Source: JABDNZ01 sp964407425 (GTDB taxonomy: Bacteria; Gemmatimonadota; Gemmatimonadetes; Longimicrobiales; Gaopeijiaceae). Taken from it: a stretch of 19,354 bases of DNA. Under the pieces are notes generated by a model. The model saw nothing but the letters and a program-made list of their open reading frames with translations. It searched no databases and was not told the origin of the DNA. Below are positions 1 to 7,100 of this stretch, piece by piece (position 1 is the stretch's first letter; every line of letters starts with the position of its first letter). The translations under genes and the position numbers were made by a program. Location of the stretch: assembly GCA_964407425.1 (NCBI GenBank), contig CAYOVN010000051.1, forward strand, positions 1-19,354, written 5' to 3'.

Positions 1-2
1 CC

Positions 3-158
3 GGAACCCGCAGTCTGGCCAGCGATCTGGAAAACCGCCGGGGCGCTTCCAGGTCCGGGCATACCGAAAGCCCTCCGGAGCCACCGGATTCAACTGAATA
101 CGACCAAGAAAACTACGTGTTCCCGCCGTCGTTTGAGGTCGATGATTCGGAGGATTGA
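3..158 (+). CDS. C-terminal tail of an unidentified protein, cut by the window edge
   Basis: An open + strand frame runs without a stop from the left edge to a TGA at 156-158 and gives 51 residues. They are rich in Ser, Pro, Glu and Asp and end in an acidic stretch, FEVDDSED, so this looks like a disordered C-terminus. I recognise no domain and assign no function. The frame is taken as coding because it is open to the edge, lies in the same orientation as the next gene and ends 12 bases before that gene's ATG, which is typical operon spacing. The sequence could instead be non-coding; only the missing upstream DNA can decide. Confidence 0.5.
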   Translation, partial: GTRSLASDLENRRGASRSGHTESPPEPPDSTEYDQENYVFPPSFEVDDSED

Positions 159-170
159 GGCCTGACCTCC

Positions 171-1115
171 ATGCGAGGATTCTGGTTCACCGCATTCGGG
201 TTCGCCTTCGCCTGGCTCCTCATTGTACCAGAACCCCTCTGGGCTTGGGGACCTGCCACCCATGTGGCCCTCGGCGAGGTCCTTCTGAATTCCCTATACC
301 TCCTTCCACCGGCCATCCGCCTCCTTCTCGACGCCCACCCAATTGAGTTCCTCTATGGATCCGTGGCAGCGGATATCTCCTTCGGGAAGAAGTACGTCCC
401 GGAGGGGCGACACAGCCACTTCTGGGCCGTCGGGGAGGAAATCCTGGAGGCTGCCCCGAATCCGGCCCTCTCTGCAGCGGCCTACGGATATCTGAGCCAC
501 CTGGCTGCGGACACCCTGGCCCACAACACCTACGTACCCAGGAAACTCTTCCTCACCCGGACCGGAAAACCTCACGGGCACACCTATTGGGAGCACCGAA
601 TGGATCTCCATGTAGGGGAAGAGTATCTGGCCAAGGCCCGAAGACTGGTCATGAACTTCGACCACACCGCGGCCGACGATCTGTTCGACACCGTCCTCAG
701 CCGAACCCTGTTCAGCTTTCGGACAAACCGGCGGATCTTTCGGGGGATGATCAAAGTCCAGGACAACGACCGATGGAAACAGGTGTTCGATCGGGTTCTA
801 AGGCATTCCCGGTACGACCTCCCCCAGGGCCGGGTGGAGATGTATATGGCCACTTCCTTCGATTTTGTCGTGGAATACCTTCGGACCGGCCATAGCTCCA
901 GGGCCCGATCCCTGGATCCGGTGGGGGCTTTGAATCTTCGGATTGCCAAAAAATTGAGACGGGCAGGAAAAGCGGAAGGTGGAAGCGAGGATCCAAGAGT
1001 CCTGGAGGACCTCGCCGACCGGTTCTTCCCACTCCCTTCCGGTCCCCGACTTTACTGGCCGAAGGCTAATACGGCCGAAAAAAGGGCCCTCCTGACCTCA
1101 GGAACTCAGAAGTAG
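171..1115 (+). CDS. Secreted zinc-dependent phospholipase C-like protein
   Basis: A 314-residue exported protein of the zinc-dependent phospholipase C (S1/P1-like) fold, which hydrolyses phosphoester bonds of phospholipids or related substrates outside the cytoplasm. Residues 1-25 form a signal peptide: a hydrophobic core (about 5-20), then LWA just before a Trp. Likely metal ligands follow in family order: Trp26, His31 (WGPATH), Asp68 (VAADIS), His81 or His83 (HSHFW), His110 and Asp114 (LSHLAAD, the family HxxxD spacing), His118, and His137 and Glu141 (HTYWE, the family HxxxE spacing). ATG 171 is preceded by GAGG at 157-160, overlapping the stop of the upstream frame, which suggests translational coupling. 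The 3' end overlaps the convergent helicase gene by 10 bp. The family is clear; the substrate is unknown, and a true phospholipase activity is inferred only. Confidence 0.82.
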   Translation: MRGFWFTAFGFAFAWLLIVPEPLWAWGPATHVALGEVLLNSLYLLPPAIRLLLDAHPIEFLYGSVAADISFGKKYVPEGRHSHFWAVGEEILEAAPNPALSAAAYGYLSHLAADTLAHNTYVPRKLFLTRTGKPHGHTYWEHRMDLHVGEEYLAKARRLVMNFDHTAADDLFDTVLSRTLFSFRTNRRIFRGMIKVQDNDRWKQVFDRVLRHSRYDLPQGRVEMYMATSFDFVVEYLRTGHSSRARSLDPVGALNLRIAKKLRRAGKAEGGSEDPRVLEDLADRFFPLPSGPRLYWPKANTAEKRALLTSGTQK

Positions 1116-3427
1116 TCCTTCTCCAGGTCAGCGTAGCGGGCCAACAACTTCTTTATCCCCACCGAATCGAACTTCACGGTCACCTTCAGATCCGGGCCAA
1201 ACCCCGAGACCTCCATGACCATGCCGGACCCGAAGGTTCCGTGGGCCACTCGCTCCCCTTTCACGAACCGCGGAAGGTCCTGGTTCATATCGGCGTCGTC
1301 CACGGAAGCTTCATCCCAGCTCTCTTCAACCGGCGCCCGTTTCTTCTTCCGACCCATCCCAGCGCCGAAGCCAGTCCCAAAGCCGGTTTGGAAGCTCTTC
1401 GTCACTTTTCTCGAGAATCCCTCTTCCAGAAGGCCCTCATCGATGGCTTCAACAAAGGGTGACAACCGGCCGAACATGTACTCTCCAGCCCGCCTCCGTT
1501 GCCGGGCGTGGGTGAGGTAGAGTTTGTCCTCAGCCCGGGTGATCCCCACGTAGAAAAGCCGTCGTTCCTCCTCCAGAGCCCCTGGATCGTCGTATGCCCG
1601 GCTCAGGGGGAATAGGCCATCCTCCATTCCCGAAATGAACACCACAGGAAACTCCAGCCCCTTTGCGTTGTGAAGGGTCATGAGGGTCACGCTATCGGCT
1701 TCTGGATCATGGAGATCCACATTGGCCACAAGCGTCACCCTCTGGAGGAAGAGATCCAGTTCTGTGAACCGATCCCTGGGGAGCTCTTCCTCCTCCAGGA
1801 GCTCGGTATCAAAGTCCAGGGCGGCGGCGATCAGTTCTTTGACATTTTCGGCCCGATCATCGCCATCGGGTCCTTCCTCCCGAAGGAGGCGGAGAAGGTC
1901 CAATTCCTCTACCAGCTCTTCCAGGATAGTTCCGACCTTGACCTGTGAGGCCCGGGCGGAGAACCGCTGGATGAGGTCGGCAAAGCCCAGGAGGCCTTTG
2001 ACCCCCCCCTTCGGGAGGGTGGGAATGTCCCCGGCCATGGAAGCCCCTTCCAGGAGGGTGTTTCCCGCCTCCTGGGCCCACTCACGTAGCCGGGCCACAC
2101 TCGTGGAGCCAACTCCCCGCCGGGGGTAACCCACCACCCGATCAAACGCCCCCCCGTCCCTCGGGTTGGAGATCAGCCTGAGGTAGCCCAGAACGTCCTG
2201 GATTTCCCTCCGCTCGTAGAATCCAACGCCTCCAACGACCTGATAGGGAAGGCTGCGGCCTCGGAAGGCATCTTCCAATGCCCGGGCCTGGGCGTTGGTT
2301 CGGTACAGAACGGAGAAATCCCGGTAATTGCGATGAGACTCCTGAGACATGCGCGTCTGGATTTCCCCGGCGATCCAACGGGCCTCGTCCGTCTCATCCA
2401 ACATCTCCGTGACGGAGATCGTATCCCCGCCCTCCCTCTCGGTGCGAAGGTTTTTGCCCTTCCGGTCCACATTGTGTCGGATGACCTGATTGGCGGCCTC
2501 CAGAATCGTGGTTGTCGACCGGTAGTTCTGCTCCAGGCGAACCACCCGGGAATTTGGAAAGGCAGCTTCGAAATCCAGGATATTCCGGATGTCGGCCCCT
2601 CTCCAACCATAGATGCTCTGGTCGTCATCCCCGACCACCATGAGGTTCGCGGCCTCACCGGTCAGAAGCTCCAGGAATCGGAATTGGGCCCGATTGGTGT
2701 CCTGGTACTCGTCAACGAGGAGGAAGGAGAACCGGGACCGGTATTCCTCCAGGATTTCCGGATTGGACTCCAACAACTCCACCGGCTTCATGAGCAGGTC
2801 GTCGAAATCGAAGGCGTCGTGGTTTCTCAAGGCCTGCTGGTAAACGGGATAGACCCGGGCCACGTTCCGGAGAAGAATGTCGAAGCTGTCCCCATGTTCC
2901 TCAAGGAAACTCTGGGGGGAGACCAGCTGGTTCTTCGCTCCGCTGATATGGGAACGGAACACTTTGGGGCTCCACCGCTTCGGATCGATCCCCGCCTCTT
3001 CCTGGGCACGCTTGACCTGCCGGAGGCTCTGGTCCTGGTCGTAGATGGTGAACGTCTGGGACCAGCCGAGATGGGAGGCGAACCTTCGAAGCATCCTTGC
3101 GCCGACGGAATGGAAGGTCCCGGCCCAAAGCCCCGACGGATCCTCTCCCAGCTGTTTCCTGATCCGCTCCTTCATCTCACTCGCGGCCTTATTGGTGAAG
3201 GTCACGGAGAGAATTCTGTAGGGAGGAACCCCATGATGCCTGATAAGGTGACAGATCCGTGCGGTGAGGACCCTGGTCTTGCCCGATCCAGCCCCTGCGA
3301 GGACCAGGAGGGGGCCCTGAAAGTGCTTCACGGCCTCCTGCTGCTGTGGGTTCAGTTGGGGTAGGTGATCTAAGGTGGGGTCCACAGATGGAGAAAAGGG
3401 TTTTGTGCTGCTGAAATCGGTTGGCAC
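1106..3427 (-). CDS. pcrA: PcrA/UvrD-type superfamily 1 DNA helicase
   Basis: ATP-dependent 3'-5' DNA helicase for nucleotide excision repair, replication restart and removal of stalled RNA polymerase. About 773 residues, the usual PcrA length. All SF1A motifs are present: Walker A GAGSGKT (residues 45-51), motif Ia FTNKAASEMKERI, motif II DEYQD (239-243), motif III GDDDQSIYGWRGAD, motif IV EQNYRSTTTI, motif V TLHNAKGLEFPVVF and motif VI RRLFYVGITRAEDKLYL. A glycine-rich and basic linker precedes a C-terminal Tudor-like domain (FVKGERVAHGTFGSG .. VGIKKLLARYADLEK). In PcrA this domain binds RNA polymerase, so PcrA is favoured over Rep. The start chosen is GTG at 3425-3427, one base after the stop of the histidine kinase. 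The frame stays open upstream to 3502 but would then run into the kinase gene. A second GTG lies 18 codons downstream. Last gene of the serS operon. Confidence 0.93.
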   Translation of the reverse strand: MPTDFSSTKPFSPSVDPTLDHLPQLNPQQQEAVKHFQGPLLVLAGAGSGKTRVLTARICHLIRHHGVPPYRILSVTFTNKAASEMKERIRKQLGEDPSGLWAGTFHSVGARMLRRFASHLGWSQTFTIYDQDQSLRQVKRAQEEAGIDPKRWSPKVFRSHISGAKNQLVSPQSFLEEHGDSFDILLRNVARVYPVYQQALRNHDAFDFDDLLMKPVELLESNPEILEEYRSRFSFLLVDEYQDTNRAQFRFLELLTGEAANLMVVGDDDQSIYGWRGADIRNILDFEAAFPNSRVVRLEQNYRSTTTILEAANQVIRHNVDRKGKNLRTEREGGDTISVTEMLDETDEARWIAGEIQTRMSQESHRNYRDFSVLYRTNAQARALEDAFRGRSLPYQVVGGVGFYERREIQDVLGYLRLISNPRDGGAFDRVVGYPRRGVGSTSVARLREWAQEAGNTLLEGASMAGDIPTLPKGGVKGLLGFADLIQRFSARASQVKVGTILEELVEELDLLRLLREEGPDGDDRAENVKELIAAALDFDTELLEEEELPRDRFTELDLFLQRVTLVANVDLHDPEADSVTLMTLHNAKGLEFPVVFISGMEDGLFPLSRAYDDPGALEEERRLFYVGITRAEDKLYLTHARQRRRAGEYMFGRLSPFVEAIDEGLLEEGFSRKVTKSFQTGFGTGFGAGMGRKKKRAPVEESWDEASVDDADMNQDLPRFVKGERVAHGTFGSGMVMEVSGFGPDLKVTVKFDSVGIKKLLARYADLEKDYF

Positions 3428-3428
3428 C

Positions 3429-4622
3429 TTAGGATTCCGCCTCGGATTCAAAAAGGGGCAGATGAATGTGGAAGGTCGCTCCCCGGGTCCCCTCGTCCCC
3501 AAGCTCGATTCGACCCCCGTGAACCCCCTCTACGATCCTCCGGGAGAGGGCCAATCCCACTCCCCAACCCCGCTCTTTGGTCGTGACACCTGGTTCAAAG
3601 AGCTGACTCCGCACTTCAGGAGGTACTCCAGGCCCCGTATCCGAAACCGTTACCATTACTTCCCTTAGAGGCTTTTCGAGGGCTCGGATTCTAATGGTTC
3701 CACCCTTTCCTCCAAGGGCATCCAGGGCGTTCTTGACCAGGTTTTCCAGGGCCCAGGTCAGAAGTACCCGATTCCCTCGAACCGAAGGAAGGTCCGGGGG
3801 CACCTCTACCTCCAACTCCACTCCGGCAGAGAGGCGAGGAATCCGGGCCTCCATATAGGACTGGAGTTCGGAGAGGATCCCTTCCAGATGGATCTCCTTC
3901 AGCTTGGGTTCCATTCCGATGAGCTCGAAGCGGTGACTGATCCGCTCCAGGCGCTCCAGATCAGCACCGATCTCTTCGGCGATCTCTCCCTGGGCCAACT
4001 CTTCCGGCCGGTCCCCCAGCGGCAGGCGAAGGAGTTCAAGCCAACCCTGTAGAGAGGAGATGGGGGTTCCCAACTGGTGGGCCAGCTCCCTGGCCATGGA
4101 GGTCCAGGCCCTTTCGGATTGCGCCCTTCGCTCGGCCCGGACGGCGAGAATGCCCAGGAAAGCCGTGAGGAGAAGCCCCCCAGCCTGGAAGAAGGGAATC
4201 CACCTGAGTCCTCGGACTTCAGGCGGGTCCCCGAAATGAACCAACTGGACTGCAGGATCTCCTATGGGAGGGTTCCGCTCGTCCGCCTTTCGGATGTAAT
4301 CTCTCACCCGGTCCTGGTCCCCGGGAATGCTCAAATCGGCCTCGAACGGGAGGTTCCTTGCCGCTTGGATCGTGTCTCCCGGCCCGGAAAGAACGATGGG
4401 AACCTGTGATTCGAGGAGTATGCCCTGTAGCTCGACGAGGAGTTCGTCCGGAGAGGCAGGAACAGGCTTGATGATCTCTTCCTGCACGAAGGAGTAGATC
4501 CGCGAAAGGCCCGCGGCGTTTGTCCTGAGTGCCTGGACCAGGTGCTGGGTGTAGAGGAGGTACCATACCAGCTGGGCGATAAAAAGAACCGCCAGAGCAA
4601 TGGTCCAGTTTCGGCGCCTCAA
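3429..4622 (-). CDS. Membrane-bound sensor histidine kinase
   Basis: A 397-residue two-component sensor kinase. Transmembrane helices lie at about 8-25 and 143-162 and flank a roughly 115-residue extracytoplasmic sensor region that I do not recognise. A HisKA dimerisation helix carries the phospho-acceptor His182 in AHQLGTPISS, and a HATPase_c domain follows with N box ENLVKNALDAL (293-303), G1 DTGPG (328-332), F box LFEPGVTTK and G2 GWGVGLAL. The residue after the His is Gln rather than the usual Glu or Asp. The start is TTG at 4620-4622, which overlaps the serS stop (TTGA), so translation is probably coupled; no ATG lies near. The pcrA start follows one base after its stop. No response regulator is beside it in the operon; the nearest is the divergent receiver protein at 6699. 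The signal sensed is unknown. Confidence 0.9.
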   Translation of the reverse strand: MRRRNWTIALAVLFIAQLVWYLLYTQHLVQALRTNAAGLSRIYSFVQEEIIKPVPASPDELLVELQGILLESQVPIVLSGPGDTIQAARNLPFEADLSIPGDQDRVRDYIRKADERNPPIGDPAVQLVHFGDPPEVRGLRWIPFFQAGGLLLTAFLGILAVRAERRAQSERAWTSMARELAHQLGTPISSLQGWLELLRLPLGDRPEELAQGEIAEEIGADLERLERISHRFELIGMEPKLKEIHLEGILSELQSYMEARIPRLSAGVELEVEVPPDLPSVRGNRVLLTWALENLVKNALDALGGKGGTIRIRALEKPLREVMVTVSDTGPGVPPEVRSQLFEPGVTTKERGWGVGLALSRRIVEGVHGGRIELGDEGTRGATFHIHLPLFESEAES

Positions 4623-5896
4623 GGATCCAACCGGGAGAAGCCCGTATAGGCATGAAGGGGCTCAGGGAGGGCCACGCCACCCCCCTCTTCCTGATACGTC
4701 TCCAACAAAGCCACCATGAGCCGGGGGAGAGCCAACCCGGATCCGTTCAAAGTGTGGACGAACGAGGGCTTTCCACCGGATTCGGGCCGGTAGCGGAGAT
4801 TCGCACGACGGGCCTGGTAGTCGGTGAACACCGAGCAACTGGATACCTCCAGCCATTTTTCAACCCCCGGAGCCCATACCTCCAGATCGTACGTCATCGC
4901 ACTGGAAAAGCCCAGGTCACCGGCAGCCAGGAGGACCACCCGATAGGCCAATCCCAGACGCTGAAGGACCGACTCAGCCTCCCCGGTCAACTCCTCCAAC
5001 GCCTCTTTGCTCCGGTCCGGCGTTTCGTACCGCACCAACTCCACTTTGTCGAACTGGTGCACCCGAAGAAGCCCTCGGGTGTCCTTCCCGGCGGCCCCGG
5101 CCTCCCGACGGAAACAAGGAGAATAGGCGGTGAATCGCTTGGGCAGTTCGGCCTCGGCCAAGAGTTCATCCCGGTATAAGTTGGTCACCGGGACCTCGGC
5201 AGTCGGAACCAGCCAGAGCCCGTCCCGATCACTCAGATACGATTCGTCCGCAAATTTTGGCAACTGGCCCGTCCCCACCATGCTTTCTTCGGTGACCAGG
5301 TAGGGAATCCTCAACTCTTCGTACCCGTGCTCCCGGGTGTGGAGATCGAGCATGTAGTCGATCAGCCCCCGCTGGAGCCTTGCACCCTTTCCCCTCAGGA
5401 GCGGAAACCCAGACCCGGAGACCTTGGCGCCCCGAGGAAGGTCAAGAATGCCCAAGGATTCGCCCAGGTCCCAATGGGGCCTGCCCTGGAAGGGAAGCGA
5501 AGTAGGCTCGCCCCAGGTCCTGATGAGAACGTTGTCTTCCTCACCGCCTGGAGGCACCTCCGAAAAGGGGAGGTTGGGGATACCCAGGAGGAGCTCCCGA
5601 ATCTTTTCATCGGCGCCGGAAACCACGGCGTCGAGGACGCTGATCTTGTCCCCAACGGCCCTCATTTCCAGGATCTGCCCCTCGGCGTCACCACCATCCC
5701 TCTTGATGGCCCCGATCTCTTTGGAAACCTCGTTCCTTCGAGCCTTCAGCTCCTCGACCTGGGCGATGGCCATCCGGCGTTCTTCATCCACCGACAACAC
5801 CTGGTCGACGGCGGCGGGGAACCCGCCTTCCGCTCGTTTCGCCAGGGCGGCTTTTGCCGTATCCGGATCGTGCCTCAGGGCTTGGAGTGAGAGCAT
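4619..5896 (-). CDS. serS: Seryl-tRNA synthetase
   Basis: Class II synthetase that charges tRNA-Ser (and tRNA-Sec) with serine in the cytoplasm. 425 residues, the normal bacterial length. Residues 1 to about 105 form the N-terminal arm, with a charged antiparallel coiled coil (about 30-100) that grips the long variable arm of tRNA-Ser. The catalytic core carries GTGQLPKF (208-215), a TAEVPVTNLYRDE serine-binding segment (232-244), motif 2 FRREAGAAGKDTRG (262-275) with LLRVHQFDKVE, and motif 3 NGSGLALPRLMVALLE (384-399). The start is ATG 5894-5896, giving the family-typical MLSLQALRHDP; AAGGA stands 8 bases upstream, inside the end of the lipoprotein gene. The frame is open further upstream to 5950, but that part is the lipoprotein gene. 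It lies 4 bases after the lipoprotein stop and overlaps the kinase start. Confidence 0.97.
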   Translation of the reverse strand: MLSLQALRHDPDTAKAALAKRAEGGFPAAVDQVLSVDEERRMAIAQVEELKARRNEVSKEIGAIKRDGGDAEGQILEMRAVGDKISVLDAVVSGADEKIRELLLGIPNLPFSEVPPGGEEDNVLIRTWGEPTSLPFQGRPHWDLGESLGILDLPRGAKVSGSGFPLLRGKGARLQRGLIDYMLDLHTREHGYEELRIPYLVTEESMVGTGQLPKFADESYLSDRDGLWLVPTAEVPVTNLYRDELLAEAELPKRFTAYSPCFRREAGAAGKDTRGLLRVHQFDKVELVRYETPDRSKEALEELTGEAESVLQRLGLAYRVVLLAAGDLGFSSAMTYDLEVWAPGVEKWLEVSSCSVFTDYQARRANLRYRPESGGKPSFVHTLNGSGLALPRLMVALLETYQEEGGGVALPEPLHAYTGFSRLDP

Positions 5897-5900
5897 GGGC

Positions 5901-6548
5901 TCAGTCCTTCGGGGGATAAAGCTTCCTGGAGTTACACACGGGGCTGACATCGAAAAGGAAGGTCAGCGTTCCGGAAGTCACGTCCTGCTCAAGGGGTTCG
6001 AATTTTCCGTAGTAGACACACTGTTGACCATAACCGCCGGACTGCTGGCGGGTGCGGATGACGTAGACATGCCCGATCTGTACCGGAACCGGCTCATCCC
6101 CAATGTATTTGGTCGTGTCCGACGGAGCCCTCAGCACGTCCTCGAAGGCGACATCTCCCATAGGGATGATTCGCGCCTTGGAGTCCGGTACCCCAATGGC
6201 CTCAGGGGGAAGGAGAACAAGGGTCCCGTCCTGTGTGTCCAGAACCATGTCCCAATGACCAGTGGCGGTGGCAGATTCGATTTTCACCGGAATCCGGGAA
6301 ATGAAGTCGAATGCAGACAAGAGGTTCAACTCGGGCCTCGCCATGGAGAAGATGTTGGCAGTGTCAGGCCTCTCCGTCCAGTTGACCTTGTAGAGATCGT
6401 CGTCGCAGGCGGTGACCGGGGCGAGAAGTGGAAGAAGGATAAACGCCCAGAGCAACCGAGCCCTTCCCACCAGGCCTGGCCTGACAGACCGGCCTTTCTC
6501 CGAGGAAATCGAGTGATTCGAATCGGTATTTTTATTAGTAGATTTCAT
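5901..6548 (-). CDS. Putative lipoprotein of unknown function
   Basis: A 215-residue protein I do not recognise. A polar, basic N-terminus is followed by a hydrophobic stretch (about 31-47) ending in the lipobox VTAC, so Cys48 should be lipidated and the mature protein of about 168 residues (starting CDDD) anchored to a membrane. The mature part is rich in short beta-like segments and contains two further cysteines, Cys177 and Cys205, that could form a disulfide. No catalytic motif is visible. ATG 6546-6548 is preceded by GGTGA about 4 bases away. The 30-residue n-region is long, and a GTG at codon 27 (VGRARLLW) would give a more standard lipoprotein signal. First gene of the serS-kinase-pcrA operon; the stop is 4 bases before serS. 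Being expressed with a membrane kinase hints at an envelope sensing partner, but that is guesswork. Confidence 0.72.
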   Translation of the reverse strand: MKSTNKNTDSNHSISSEKGRSVRPGLVGRARLLWAFILLPLLAPVTACDDDLYKVNWTERPDTANIFSMARPELNLLSAFDFISRIPVKIESATATGHWDMVLDTQDGTLVLLPPEAIGVPDSKARIIPMGDVAFEDVLRAPSDTTKYIGDEPVPVQIGHVYVIRTRQQSGGYGQQCVYYGKFEPLEQDVTSGTLTFLFDVSPVCNSRKLYPPKD

Positions 6549-6578
6549 AGTTCACCAAAGGGGGTAGATAGACCGCAA

Positions 6579-6608
6579 ACACTACCGGAAAACGGGCGTG
6601 GGTGTCAA
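6579..6608 (-). promoter_or_regulatory. Candidate promoter for the lipoprotein-serS-kinase-pcrA operon
   Basis: On the minus strand, TTGACA (6608-6603, a perfect -35) is followed after 18 bases by TAGTGT (6584-6579), a weak -10 of the form TAnnnT. The implied transcript would start near 6572 and have a leader of about 24 bases before the lipoprotein ATG at 6548. It is back to back with the promoter at 6631. Confidence 0.5.
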
Positions 6609-6613
6609 CCCTG

Positions 6614-6630
6614 GAAACACCCGCTGTTTC
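6614..6630. promoter_or_regulatory. Palindromic operator candidate between divergent promoters
   Basis: GAAACA-cccgc-TGTTTC is a perfect inverted repeat with 6-bp arms and a 5-bp spacer, 17 bp overall. It lies exactly between the two divergent -35 boxes (6603-6608 and 6631-6636) and abuts the right one. A dimeric regulator bound here could control both operons. A second, looser inverted repeat (GGGTGT 6600-6605 and ACACCC 6617-6622) overlaps it. The binding protein is unknown. Confidence 0.35.
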
Positions 6631-6659
6631 TTGACTTTACACCCCCCGCCGGATAGGTT
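6631..6659 (+). promoter_or_regulatory. Candidate promoter for the response regulator-manC operon
   Basis: TTGACT (6631-6636) is followed after 17 bases by TAGGTT (6654-6659), of the form TAnnTT. The transcript would begin near 6666, about 33 bases before the ATG at 6699, leaving room for the strong AGGAGG at 6686-6691. The -35 is good and the -10 is weak against the E. coli consensus. Confidence 0.45.
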
Positions 6660-6698
6660 CCGCCCGCGGAATCCCCAGGAAAACCAGGAGGACTTGGC

Positions 6699-7100
6699 AT
6701 GCCCGACCGGGAGCCCATCTATCCCACCAAAAAACGAGTCCTGGTCGCCGACGACGAGCCCCACATCCGCCGGATCCTAGCCACCTTTCTCGACGGCGCG
6801 GGGTTCGAGGTGGACGAAGCCGTGGACGGGGCGGAGGCAATGGCGCACCTCGAGGGGACTTCTCACTACGACCTGGCACTCCTGGATATCATGATGCCGG
6901 AGTACACAGGCCTTGAAGTACTGGCTTTCGCCAGGCGTTTACCCCAACGTGAGGGATTACCGATTGTGATCCTCACCGCCAAAGGTCAGGACGCCGATCG
7001 GGAAGCGGCTTTCAAAATCGGAGCCGACGACTTCCTTACAAAGCCCTTTAGCCCGAAGAAACTCCTTGCCCGAATCCACGAACTCCTCGAGCGTCCCTGA
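6699..7100 (+). CDS. Stand-alone receiver-domain response regulator
   Basis: A 133-residue CheY-like protein consisting of a single receiver domain with no output domain. The key residues are all present: acidic pocket Asp18-Asp19 (VADDEPH), phospho-acceptor Asp63 (LLDIMMP), Thr93 (ILTAKG) and Lys115 (TKPFSP). The DNA-binding linker normally seen after this domain is absent; the protein ends right after the last helix. It therefore acts by protein contact, as a phosphorelay member or as a switch on a partner. ATG 6699 has a very good AGGAGG 7 bases upstream. First gene of the + operon, divergent from the operon holding the histidine kinase at 3429-4622, which is one possible partner. The following gene overlaps its 3' end by about 35 bases. 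Confidence 0.93.
   Translation: MPDREPIYPTKKRVLVADDEPHIRRILATFLDGAGFEVDEAVDGAEAMAHLEGTSHYDLALLDIMMPEYTGLEVLAFARRLPQREGLPIVILTAKGQDADREAAFKIGADDFLTKPFSPKKLLARIHELLERP

Noticed and set aside
1076..1095. A run of T on the minus strand after GGGCCC, looking like a terminator downstream of pcrA.
   Set aside because: GGGCCC is self-complementary but leaves no loop, and no longer stem can be drawn before the T-run. It also lies inside the phospholipase-like gene.
2333..3364. A 343-codon + strand open frame antisense to pcrA.
   Set aside because: It mirrors the codon phase of the helicase gene, whose motifs II to I lie exactly here on the other strand. No domain of its own is visible.
5424..6656. 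A 410-codon + strand open frame antisense to serS and the lipoprotein gene.
   Set aside because: It is rich in Arg, Ser and Pro, has no recognisable domain, and covers genes whose products are plainly recognisable (serS) or have a lipoprotein signal. Long antisense frames are common in GC-rich DNA.
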